Assembly (NCBI GenBank): GCA_016927855.1
Contig: JAFGLV010000011.1
Span: 1 to 35,406 of the forward strand
Reading direction: 5' to 3'
DNA length: 35,406 bases
Source: Sedimentisphaerales bacterium
GTDB taxonomy: Bacteria > Planctomycetota > Phycisphaerae > Sedimentisphaerales > Anaerobacaceae
This document shows, piece by piece, positions 26,654-34,388 of this stretch (its first letter is position 1; each line of letters opens with the position of its first letter). The notes beneath the pieces were generated by a model, which saw only the letters and a list, made by a program, of their open reading frames with translations, made no database searches and was not told where the DNA came from. The position numbers and the translations under genes were made by a program.

Positions 26654-28812
26654 CGCTGCTGGACTATCCGGGACATTTCGTTGCCATTGCGATCGCGCTA
26701 CTGCTGGCGATCCTGACGGTTCTGGGCTTTCACAGCGCCGAGTTGAGGACGCCAAGCCGCAGGGGCTACCGCTGGCTGCTCGTACTCCTGCAATGGGCCG
26801 CGATGGGCGTGCTGCTGGTAATCATCTGGAATCCCTCACGCTGGCAGAGCAGTCCCGTCTATGCGCGCAACGCCGTACTGGCGGTCTTCGACACGAGCCG
26901 GAGCATGTCGGTTGCCGAGGACAAGGCGCCGTCCCGCCTGGATAAGGCACTGGAAGGCTTCACCGAACGGTTTCACCCATCCGAGCCAGGCGGTCCCCAA
27001 TACAAGATCTATGGCTTCGACCTGCATGCCTATCATTGCGGCGCGCCGACCCTGCTGCGTCGTTGGGGCGAGCAGACCGATTTGCACAGCGTCTTCACGC
27101 TGCTGTCCGACCTTGATGTGCCCACAAATGAGAGTCAAGAGGCTGGCGCGCTGATCTTTACCGACGGTCGGACGCTCGACCGGGACCCGCGCCGCTATCC
27201 GTTCGTGGCGCGGGACGATATGCCTGTCGTGCTGGTGGGCGTCGGATCGCGCAAGCCCAGGATGGATATCGCCGTGACGTCGATCTCGGCGCCACCACGC
27301 GTTTGGGCGGACGCCGCCTCGGCCGCGACGGTGACCGTTAAAGGCACGAACCTATCGGAGGATCCCGTGACAGTCGAGTTGGCCTGCGATAGTCAGGTCA
27401 TAGAAACGCGTCAGCTCGACGTTGGCACCTTCGCCTCCGGCGAAGCGCAGGTCCAATTCGCGATCCCGCCGCAGCCCTTGGGCACGCACGTGTTGACTGT
27501 AGAGGCCAAACCTCAGAAAGCAGAGACCAATGTTGTGAACAACCAGCGCAGCACGTCCTTCGAAGCCACCCAGGAGCGCCGGCTGAACGTCCTGCTGTAC
27601 ACGCAATGGGCCAACTTCGATGTCGGCAAGATTCGCCAGGCGCTGGCCTGGGACAAGCGTGTCGACCTGGACCTGGCGTTCGACGTCATCAAGGACCCGG
27701 CTCTCGCGAAGAATTCGGGCCAGGTCAGTGGTTACGTGAAGCTGCCGCGCGACAGGGAGGAGTTCTTCCAGTATGACGTCATCATCCTTGGCCCTTGCGA
27801 CCTGAGCCAGTTTACGCCCGCCCAATTGGACGGGTTGTATCGCTTCGTGGCCGATCGGGGCGGCGGGCTGCTGCTGCTGCCAGGTCCGGCGGTGACGTCG
27901 CTGGCCGCCTGGAACGACGAGCGTGGCAACGCGCTGCTGCCGGTCGTACTGGATGAGCGCGAGCCACGGCTCTGGCCGCCCAGACCGGATGTGATCGACG
28001 TGACATTCGAAGCCGAGATCGGCCGGGTTTTCGACCCCAAGACACTCGCCGGTCAGGACTTTGCCCTTTCGCCTTACTACAACGTGGCGCTGGTCAAACC
28101 CGCTTCGGCGACGCTGGCGAAGGTTCAAGACACGCCGCTGGCCTCGGCGCATCGGCTCCGGCGTGGTCGGGTGTGCCTGCTCAACACCTCCAAGCTGTTC
28201 GCGCTCTACCGGGAAAACCGCCAGGGCGGACCGCTGAGCGAAGTGACCTCCGGTCTGGTCGGCTACCTGGGCCGGACGCCGGCGCGCGGCGCCGGCATCG
28301 AGCTGTTCGTCGAGCGGGCGGTGGACAACCCGAAGCGCGCCGTCTTCAGTGCGTACGTGTTGGACCAGGAGTTCAGGCCGGTCGATCAGGCCAATGTGCT
28401 GTTGAGCGTCGGCGAACGCGTCGTCGCGATGAAACCGCTCGGACAAGGCAGCTACCGCGCCGAGACGGAGCAAGGCTATTCGCAGTCGGTGGTTGCGACG
28501 GTCCAGGCCGAGAGCAACGGGATCTTCCTCGGTGAGCGGACTATCGCCGCGACCCTGCCGCCGATCGAGGACGAGATGTCCGACGTCCGATTGGACGAGC
28601 CCTTTCTGCGCGAGCTGGCCCAGCAGGCAGGCGCGCGATACGTCCACATCGACGACCTCGATGACAGCGTGGCCGAAGTCTTTGTGCCGACGCAGCAGAC
28701 CGGCACAACCGAGACCGTCGTCAGTGCATGGCCGAGGTGGCCCTTGCTGCTGGCGCTGTGCGCCCTGCTTTCAGTCAACTGGTTCCTGCGGCGGGCCATC
28801 GGGCTCGTCTGA
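26650..28812 (+). CDS. Second vWA membrane protein with amidotransferase-like domain
   Basis: Protein of 720 aa with two N-terminal membrane segments (about 10-30, 41-60) and a vWA-type start with metal motif DTSRS (81-85) after AVLAVF. A CARDB-like beta domain follows (about 205-300; VTVKGTNLSEDPVTVELAC), then a class-I-amidotransferase-like fold without a catalytic set (DVIILGPCDLSQFTPAQLDG, about 375-395, then GGGLLLLPG). A last membrane segment lies near 694-712. The ATG overlaps the stop of the DUF4175-like gene (ATGA). It resembles the BatA-like protein at 21240 in overall plan, so the operon encodes at least three vWA-type proteins. Likely membrane-anchored with its bulk outside the cytoplasm. 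Exact role unknown. Confidence 0.83.
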   Translation: MTLLDYPGHFVAIAIALLLAILTVLGFHSAELRTPSRRGYRWLLVLLQWAAMGVLLVIIWNPSRWQSSPVYARNAVLAVFDTSRSMSVAEDKAPSRLDKALEGFTERFHPSEPGGPQYKIYGFDLHAYHCGAPTLLRRWGEQTDLHSVFTLLSDLDVPTNESQEAGALIFTDGRTLDRDPRRYPFVARDDMPVVLVGVGSRKPRMDIAVTSISAPPRVWADAASAATVTVKGTNLSEDPVTVELACDSQVIETRQLDVGTFASGEAQVQFAIPPQPLGTHVLTVEAKPQKAETNVVNNQRSTSFEATQERRLNVLLYTQWANFDVGKIRQALAWDKRVDLDLAFDVIKDPALAKNSGQVSGYVKLPRDREEFFQYDVIILGPCDLSQFTPAQLDGLYRFVADRGGGLLLLPGPAVTSLAAWNDERGNALLPVVLDEREPRLWPPRPDVIDVTFEAEIGRVFDPKTLAGQDFALSPYYNVALVKPASATLAKVQDTPLASAHRLRRGRVCLLNTSKLFALYRENRQGGPLSEVTSGLVGYLGRTPARGAGIELFVERAVDNPKRAVFSAYVLDQEFRPVDQANVLLSVGERVVAMKPLGQGSYRAETEQGYSQSVVATVQAESNGIFLGERTIAATLPPIEDEMSDVRLDEPFLRELAQQAGARYVHIDDLDDSVAEVFVPTQQTGTTETVVSAWPRWPLLLALCALLSVNWFLRRAIGLV

Positions 28813-28823
28813 GAGATAGGCCC

Positions 28824-29594
28824 ATGACAGTAAGAATCATCATCCTGTTCGTTTTGATCGCGCCAAGCGTCACGAAGGCGATCGAGGGCAGCACGTTTGC
28901 GCTCGTCGTCAACGGGATCAATCGTGACCCTGAGGATCGACTCAGCAAGGAGCACACGGTGCAAAGCCTGCGGCAGTACCTGCTCACGGCTGTGAAGGTC
29001 GACCCGGCCCGGCTGGCCGTACTGGATGGCAACGATGCGTCGGCGCCAAACATGGCGAAGGCCATGAGTGTCTGCGCGTCCAGCGTCAGCCCACGGGACC
29101 GATTCGTGTTTTACTACTGCGGCCAGGCAAACATGGTGCTGGACAAGCTGCGATTGAACCTGGTGGGAGAGGATGTCACGCATGAGGAGCTGGCCCGGTG
29201 GCTCGCCGGAATCCGGGCAGGCCGGCAGCTCATTGTGCTCGACTGCCCCTGCGCGGGGTCGGCTGCCCAGGTGCTGGGCGGACCGGGACGTGTCATCGTC
29301 TGTGCCGCGACGCAGGAGCAGGTATACAGCACCCGCTTCGGCGCACATTTCGTGCCGGCCTTGGCGCGACCCGAGAGCGACATGGACGGAGATGGAAGGG
29401 TCTCGGTGTTGGAAGCCTTCACTGCTGCCGCGCGCGAAATCGAGCGGTGGTATCGGGACCGGGAGATTCTTCCCACTGAGACACCTTGCCTGGAGGACAA
29501 CGGCGACGGCCTGCCGAGCGAACGACCTTGGCGCCATACCGTAGAACCTGTCGATGGACTGGCGGCATCGACGTTCATCCCGGCCGACAATTGA
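28824..29594 (+). CDS. Exported caspase-fold (C13/C14-like) protein with EF-hand, active-site motifs altered
   Basis: Protein of 256 aa with a signal peptide (TVRIIILFVLIAPSVTKA, cut near 19). The fold is recognised from FALVVNGINRD (25-35), DRFVFYYCGQAN (92-103) and QLIVLDCPCAGSA (135-147). In active caspase-like proteases these read Y-S-G-H-G and L-D-S-C-x-S-G. Here the histidine is replaced by Gln101, and proline stands where the cysteine should be, with cysteines on both sides. A calcium-type loop DMDGDGRVSVLEAF (186-199) follows, as in planctomycete proteins of this kind. The start is ATG 28824, 11 bases after the upstream stop; an upstream in-frame extension is non-coding. Probably a non-catalytic binding protein of the MoxR operon. 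The family call is moderate. Confidence 0.65.
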   Translation: MTVRIIILFVLIAPSVTKAIEGSTFALVVNGINRDPEDRLSKEHTVQSLRQYLLTAVKVDPARLAVLDGNDASAPNMAKAMSVCASSVSPRDRFVFYYCGQANMVLDKLRLNLVGEDVTHEELARWLAGIRAGRQLIVLDCPCAGSAAQVLGGPGRVIVCAATQEQVYSTRFGAHFVPALARPESDMDGDGRVSVLEAFTAAAREIERWYRDREILPTETPCLEDNGDGLPSERPWRHTVEPVDGLAASTFIPADN

Positions 29595-29627
29595 GGAGCA
29601 CGTGATACGAAGCGCAACCGAACCAAC

Positions 29628-30476
29628 ATGAAGCGACGCGAGTTCCTGCGGCTGCTGGGCCGGACGGTCCTGGCCGGCGCGGTGACATCGAAGCTGGCTG
29701 CGACAGAGATAGAGCCGGAGCCGACCTATCCCCAGCCGGACGATTACGACCGGTACGACTTCGTCCTGCCACGGATCAAGTTCACGGAACTGCCATTCAG
29801 GGGACGAGGCAAAGGACCCGACCTCTGGAACAACCGGCCGGGCGGCGACGCCAACCTCCTGCGCGAGCTGTCCAACGTGGTGCGCTGCCGGGTCAAGCCG
29901 ATCACAGGGGCTTTCAACTGGACGCCCAATTACGCGGGCGCCGGGCAACTTAACGCCGTCCTCACGTTCGACGAGCCCGACCGGCTGCGCGAGTATCCGT
30001 TCCTTTTCATGACGGGCGAGAACGGCTTCGAATTCACCGACACACAGAAGCAGAACCTCCAAGATTACATCACCGCAGGCGGTTTCCTTCTTATGGACGA
30101 CTGCGTGGTGGGCACCGGAGGCGATTTCTTCTATCGCTGCTCCTACACGTTGCTGGAGGATGTTTTCGGCCGGGGCGCCGTCCAAACGATCCCGCCGACC
30201 CACGAGATCTTCCACAATATCTATGACTTCGGCCAGACCGGGCTCCCGTCCCTGCGCTATTGCGGCACCAAATATGGTCCCGGCGGCGCTACCCCTCACG
30301 GGCAGAACCACGGCGCTCGCGGCGTTTTCGTCGGCGACCGCCTGGCAGTCTTCCTCAGCTCCACCGACCTGCACTGCGGCTGGTGCGACAGCCAAGGCAT
30401 CGAATGGGGTGTTGAAGGCTACCGCAAGACCATAGAAATGGGCATCAACATCATCCTCTACGCCTTGACCCACTGA
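29628..30476 (+). CDS. DUF4159-domain protein with twin-arginine-like signal
   Basis: Protein of 282 aa. The start MKRREFLRLLGRTVLAGAV carries an RRxFL twin-arginine-like motif and a hydrophobic stretch, so export by Tat is likely. The rest is a DUF4159 domain, related to the amidotransferase-like fold: YDFVLPRIKF near 43-52, DANLLRELSNVV, PFLFMTGENGFEFTDTQKQN (about 124-143), DYITAGGFLLMDDC and IFHNIYDF. DUF4159 genes commonly close MoxR/BatA/DUF4175 operons; function unknown. It starts 33 bases after the caspase-like gene, and the operon appears to end with it, as a fresh AT-rich promoter follows. Confidence 0.85.
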   Translation: MKRREFLRLLGRTVLAGAVTSKLAATEIEPEPTYPQPDDYDRYDFVLPRIKFTELPFRGRGKGPDLWNNRPGGDANLLRELSNVVRCRVKPITGAFNWTPNYAGAGQLNAVLTFDEPDRLREYPFLFMTGENGFEFTDTQKQNLQDYITAGGFLLMDDCVVGTGGDFFYRCSYTLLEDVFGRGAVQTIPPTHEIFHNIYDFGQTGLPSLRYCGTKYGPGGATPHGQNHGARGVFVGDRLAVFLSSTDLHCGWCDSQGIEWGVEGYRKTIEMGINIILYALTH

Positions 30477-30566
30477 AAACGGTTCAGGAAGAGTTGAGCG
30501 TAAAGAACTTCTCAATCTGATAACTCCTTTATAGCAGTTCACTTATGACAATCCACGATTTTTTTC

Positions 30567-30594
30567 TTGACGAAAAGAACTAATGTATTATAGT
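30567..30594 (+). promoter_or_regulatory. Sigma70-like promoter for the GntR-slipin unit
   Basis: TTGACG (30567-30572), 16-base spacer, TATAGT (30589-30594), in a strikingly AT-rich stretch (about 30535-30620) within a GC-rich genome. Confidence 0.65.
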
Positions 30595-30614
30595 TATAGT
30601 ACACTGTAGTAATA
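30586..30614. promoter_or_regulatory. Operator-like dyad overlapping the -10 box
   Basis: TATTATAG...TGTAGTAATA: outer TATTA/TAATA arms are inverted, with TATAGTAC and GTACACTGTA towards the centre. GntR repressors of the YtrA type usually bind dyads over their own promoter, so this is the likely autoregulatory site. The dyad is imperfect. Confidence 0.45.
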
Positions 30615-30652
30615 GATATCTGTTTCATTGGATGGCTCATTGGAGCTTCGTA

Positions 30653-31072
30653 ATGGTAGAGTTCAAGCTGGACATCAAGAGCGGCGTGCCTTTCCATCGC
30701 CAGATTGTGGACCAGATCCGCTATGGCATCGCCTCGGACCGGCTGCTGCCAGGCGAGCAGTTGCCTACGGTGCGTGAGATGGCGGTACGGCTGGAGATCA
30801 ACCCGAATACGGTACGCAAAGCGTACTCAGAGCTGGAGATTCTCGGCATTCTGGACACGCAGCAGGGAACCGGAACCTTCGTAAGCCATCAGCAGGTCGA
30901 AATCGGTCCGGCCGAGAAGCAGCGCATGTTGCGCCAGGTCTGTGACGAGCTTGTCGCTCGCGGACATCAATACGGTCTGACGCTGGGCGAAATCGTCAAT
31001 CATTTGCATGGGAGATTGAAACATGGCAGCGAAACGCAGAGCCAAACTCAGCCTGCCGAGCCTCACTCGTGA
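30653..31072 (+). CDS. GntR-family (YtrA subfamily) transcriptional regulator
   Basis: Short GntR regulator, 139 aa, as usual for the YtrA type. The N terminus VEFKLDIKSGVPFHRQIVDQ is typical, followed by the winged helix with LPGEQLPTVREMAVRLEINPNTVRKAYSELE in form (residues about 30-60) and TQQGTGTFVS as wing. A short helical C-terminal dimerisation part lacks any effector-binding domain. Start: ATG 30653, with GGAG 7 bases upstream; the ATG at 30632 lacks a ribosome site. The end overlaps the slipin gene by 50 bases, so the two are coupled. YtrA regulators mostly control ABC transporters; here the target appears to be the slipin gene. Confidence 0.9.
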   Translation: MVEFKLDIKSGVPFHRQIVDQIRYGIASDRLLPGEQLPTVREMAVRLEINPNTVRKAYSELEILGILDTQQGTGTFVSHQQVEIGPAEKQRMLRQVCDELVARGHQYGLTLGEIVNHLHGRLKHGSETQSQTQPAEPHS

Positions 31073-32015
31073 GTATAAGGCGACGACCCAACTGGAGGCG
31101 GAAGCCGCGTCTCTCAACTGGGTGGCCGCTCTGGCGGCTGCGATGGTCGTGCTCGCAGGCGCCGGTCTCAACCGGCTGACCGAAGGAACCTGGCGACAGT
31201 GGAACGTCTACATCATCATCGTCACCGCCCTCGTGGCGAGCATCTGCTTCTTCGGTATCAAGATCGCCAACCAATGGGAGCGCGCCATCGTGCTGCGTCT
31301 GGGCAGATTCCGATCGCTAAAAGGGCCGGGACCGTTCTTCATCATCCCCATCATCGAGAGCGTCGTCCAGTCCGTCGACATGCGCATCCGGGCGACCGAT
31401 TTCAGCTCCGAGTCCACGCTCACCAAGGACACAGTTCCCGTCAACGTCGACGCCATCTGCTTCTGGATGGTCTGGGATGCCAAGAAAGCGATTCTGGAAG
31501 TCGAGAACTTCTACCTGGCGATCGTCCTGTCCGCCCAAACGGCGCTGCGCGACATCATCGGGACCCACCAACTTTCCGAGCTGCTCACGCACCGCGAGAA
31601 GCTTGGCAAGCGGCTCCAGGAGATCCTCGACGAGAAGACCAATCCGTGGGGTATTACCGTGCAGTCGGTCGAGATTCGCGACATCATTCTCCCGAAGGAC
31701 CTCGAGGACGCGATGTCCAAAGAAGCTCAGGCGGAGCGCGAGCGCCACGCGCGGATCATTCTCGGCACCGCGGAGACCGAGATCGCCGAGAAGTTCGCCC
31801 AGGCCGCCAAGCAGTACGAATCAAATCCCGGCGCGATGCATCTGCGCGGCATGAACATGCTGTTCGAGGGTCTCAAGGAGAAAGGTTCGATGATCATCGT
31901 GCCCAGTTCCGCACTTGAAACAATGAACCTCGGCGCGATCGGCGGACTGACCGCGCTGAGCCAGATGCGCATGGAGAAAGACAAGAAGGGACCTGACGAA
32001 CCCGTCAACGCATAG
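31023..32015 (+). CDS. Slipin / SPFH (band 7) family membrane protein
   Basis: Protein of 330 aa. Membrane segments are near 32-50 and 60-80, followed by an SPFH/band-7 domain (about 82-250): GIKIANQWERAIVLRLGRF, GPGPFFIIPIIE, the core VPVNVDAICFWMV, and VQSVEIRDIILPKDLEDAMS. A short helical tail is rich in Glu/Ala (AQAERERHARIILGTAETEI). Slipins are stomatin relatives that oligomerise in membranes and act in membrane organisation or protease control; no partner NfeD gene is next to it here. GGGAGA is 6 bases before the ATG, and the first 50 bases overlap the GntR gene. Family call firm. Confidence 0.92.
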   Translation: MAAKRRAKLSLPSLTREYKATTQLEAEAASLNWVAALAAAMVVLAGAGLNRLTEGTWRQWNVYIIIVTALVASICFFGIKIANQWERAIVLRLGRFRSLKGPGPFFIIPIIESVVQSVDMRIRATDFSSESTLTKDTVPVNVDAICFWMVWDAKKAILEVENFYLAIVLSAQTALRDIIGTHQLSELLTHREKLGKRLQEILDEKTNPWGITVQSVEIRDIILPKDLEDAMSKEAQAERERHARIILGTAETEIAEKFAQAAKQYESNPGAMHLRGMNMLFEGLKEKGSMIIVPSSALETMNLGAIGGLTALSQMRMEKDKKGPDEPVNA

Positions 32016-32053
32016 TGTGCTACATCCAGGCCGGTCTTGTAAGGAGTCCGATC

Positions 32054-33718
32054 ATGAGACCGCTTCGACTTTCAGGAGAGAGCCAGTTCAACGTCCTGCG
32101 GATAGGGGTGTTGCTGTTCATGGCCGCTGGAGCGTACGGCCAGGAGGCAACACTCGTAATCGAGAATGCGCGTGTCATCGTGGGCGACGGCACCGTCAAG
32201 GACAGCGCGACGGTCGTCATCGCGGGAAAGCGTATCACCGCGGTGTCGGCGGAGAGTGCCCCGCCTGATGCCGCCAAGAGAATCGATGCGCGCGGCATGA
32301 CTCTGATGCCGGGTCTCATCGACACCCACATCCACTTCTTCGGTCTGACCGCACGAGGGGAAGCAGCTTTTCGAGCCCAGATAGAGACATTGGCGCCGAA
32401 GTATTTGAAGGATTTCCTCCGATATGGTGTGACCACGGTCAAGTCTCTGGCCGACCCTCTCGACCTCGTCCTGGAGCTGCGGACCCAGGTCCGCGAGGGG
32501 AGACTCCCGGGGCCGCGCATCCTTCTCGTCGGGCCTTGCTTCACCGCGCCAGGTGGACATCCGGCGGTCACCCTGGGTCAGGATGATCCCTGGATGAGGT
32601 CCGAGATAGGCATTGAGGTTGACGATGAAGACACGGCCAGGAGAGAAGTCCGTCGGTTGGCAGCCAAAGGCGTGGACGCTATCAAGGCGGCCCTCGAGGC
32701 CGGCGGCGGGACCGGCATGCCCGAGACGATGCCCAGGCTCTCGGTGGAGGTCCTCAGAGCGATCGTCGACGAGGCGCATCAGCACAAGTTGCGAGTAACC
32801 GTCCACACGCATCGAGAACAGGACGTGATCGATGCCGTAGCGTCCGGCGCCGATGGTGTAGAACATGGCGTCTCCAGCGCGACCCTGAGTGACGACAAGG
32901 TGGCCAACGCCCTGCTCGACGGGAACGTCGCCTACACGCCGACGCTATGGATCATGTCTCAGGATCGCGAAACCGAATCGTTCGAAATCGCCAAACGGAA
33001 CCTCAAAACGCTGTCCGACAAAGGCGTACGGATCATCGTGGGCACCGACACGCTCTGCTCCATGCCCAGCCCGGGCCTCAACACGATCCAGGAGACGGAA
33101 TTCATGGCGCAAGCGGGGTTGACACCGGAGCGGATCATCCGGGCCGGCACGAGAGACGCGGCAGAGCATCTCGGCCTGCTGGCCGACCTCGGTACCGTCG
33201 AGGCCGGCAAGATCGCCGATTTGGTTCTCGTCGGCGGCGATCCCTTGAAAGACATCGCTCGCCTCCACCAGGTGCAGATGGTCATTAAGGAGGGGCGAAT
33301 CGTCTACGACGCGGACGAAGAGACCGCCGCGGCACAAGGGGTCCCGTCGGACTGCAATCCGGTGAGTTGGTTTGAGATTCCCGTGACGGACATGCCGCGC
33401 GCCAGGGCGTTCTACGAGCGCGTCCTCAACGTGAGGCTGCGACCGCTCAATCTCGGCCCGCTGGAGATGGCGCTGTTCCCGCTGCGCCCGGGAACTCCCG
33501 GCGCCGGAGGAGCCCTCATGAAAGGCGAGGCCTTCCAGCCCTCGCAACAGGGAGTCCAGATCTACTTCTTCACGCCGGACGTCGATGGCCCATTGGAACG
33601 CGTGCAGAAGCTTGGCGGCAAAGTCGTGTTGGCGAAGACGCGGATCGGCCTCTTCGGCTTCATTGCCTCCTTCGAGGACAGCGAAGGCAACCGGATCGGC
33701 CTGCGCTCGTGGCAATAG
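32054..33718 (+). CDS. Exported imidazolonepropionase/prolidase-type amidohydrolase fused to a VOC (glyoxalase-like) domain
   Basis: Protein of 554 aa with a signal peptide (IGVLLFMAAGAYG, cut near 29). The amidohydrolase part is about 33-430. Metal ligands visible are H92 and H94 (LIDTHIHFF), K211 (a candidate carbamylated lysine in DAIKAALE), H251 (VTVHTH), H271 (VEHGVS) and D332 (IVGTDT). The C-terminal ADLVLVGGDPL is the usual composite-barrel strand. A second domain, 435-554, is a VOC/glyoxalase-like fold (NPVSWFEIPVTDMPRARAFY..NRIGL), which is normally a separate protein. Start: AAGGAG 7 bases before ATG 32054; the frame runs further upstream only to the preceding stop. The gene stands 38 bases after the slipin gene. 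Substrate unknown; hydrolysis of a cyclic amide or dipeptide is suggested by the family only. Confidence 0.87.
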   Translation: MRPLRLSGESQFNVLRIGVLLFMAAGAYGQEATLVIENARVIVGDGTVKDSATVVIAGKRITAVSAESAPPDAAKRIDARGMTLMPGLIDTHIHFFGLTARGEAAFRAQIETLAPKYLKDFLRYGVTTVKSLADPLDLVLELRTQVREGRLPGPRILLVGPCFTAPGGHPAVTLGQDDPWMRSEIGIEVDDEDTARREVRRLAAKGVDAIKAALEAGGGTGMPETMPRLSVEVLRAIVDEAHQHKLRVTVHTHREQDVIDAVASGADGVEHGVSSATLSDDKVANALLDGNVAYTPTLWIMSQDRETESFEIAKRNLKTLSDKGVRIIVGTDTLCSMPSPGLNTIQETEFMAQAGLTPERIIRAGTRDAAEHLGLLADLGTVEAGKIADLVLVGGDPLKDIARLHQVQMVIKEGRIVYDADEETAAAQGVPSDCNPVSWFEIPVTDMPRARAFYERVLNVRLRPLNLGPLEMALFPLRPGTPGAGGALMKGEAFQPSQQGVQIYFFTPDVDGPLERVQKLGGKVVLAKTRIGLFGFIASFEDSEGNRIGLRSWQ

Positions 33719-33863
33719 ATGAGCTCAAGACTCAGGGGAGAAAACCACGCGGCGATTTTCCTGTAAACACCGGACGGTCGGGACGACTCTATTAGGGCAG
33801 AGATCTCGACGGCGGCCGCCGGGCCTGGGTCAAGCAACGTTCGAATGGAAGGACACTAACTCC

Positions 33864-34388
33864 TTGTCCGACAAGAGCTTTGAAAACCTGGTCAACGTTC
33901 ACAGCCGACAGGTGCTCAATACCGCTCTGCGCGTGTTGGGCGATGCGAATCTGGCCCAGGACGTGCACCAGGAGGTTTTCCTGGCCGTCTGGCGGCGCTG
34001 GAACAGTTACAACGGCAGCGTCAAGTGGCCGGCGTATCTGTACCGCGCAACGATTCGCAAGGCCCTGGCGGCGGCACGAACGCGGCCGCAGGGCGAGGAT
34101 CGCAACGGTGAGTGTAGGCCCGAGCGAGCCGACACGAGCGCACCGCCTGACGGTCGGCTGGCGGCCGACGAGTTGCAACAGAAGCTCGGGGCGGCCCTGG
34201 CAAAGCTACCCGACCGGCAGGCCGACGCGTTCATCCTGATGCGTCTGGAAGGGCTCGACGCAGGGGGTGCCGCCGACGTGCTGGGCTGCTCACCGGAGAC
34301 CGCGCGAGTTCATCTGCACCGGGCCCTTCGGCGGTTAAACCGAGAGCTGCACGAGTACCTTCAGCCATGCGGAAGGGTCAAACCATGA
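33864..34388 (+). CDS. ECF-type sigma-70 family RNA polymerase sigma factor
   Basis: Sigma factor of 174 aa. Region 2 is about 5-70 (FENLVNVHSRQVLNTALRVL, LAQDVHQEVFLAVWRRW), and region 4 with its helix-turn-helix is about 115-165 (LPDRQADAFILMRLEGLDAG, ADVLGCSPETARVHLHRALR). A linker rich in charged residues joins them. The start is TTG 33864 with GGAAGGA about 11 bases upstream; the ATG at 33845 opens only a very short frame. The end overlaps the next gene by 4 bases (ATGA), the usual sigma/anti-sigma arrangement. Alternative starts further inside would remove part of region 2. The class of genes it controls cannot be read here. Confidence 0.87.
   Translation: MSDKSFENLVNVHSRQVLNTALRVLGDANLAQDVHQEVFLAVWRRWNSYNGSVKWPAYLYRATIRKALAAARTRPQGEDRNGECRPERADTSAPPDGRLAADELQQKLGAALAKLPDRQADAFILMRLEGLDAGGAADVLGCSPETARVHLHRALRRLNRELHEYLQPCGRVKP

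Noticed and set aside
28476..30542. 688-aa open frame on the minus strand
   Set aside because: Antisense to the vWA, caspase-like and DUF4159 genes, which carry the recognisable motifs and ribosome sites.
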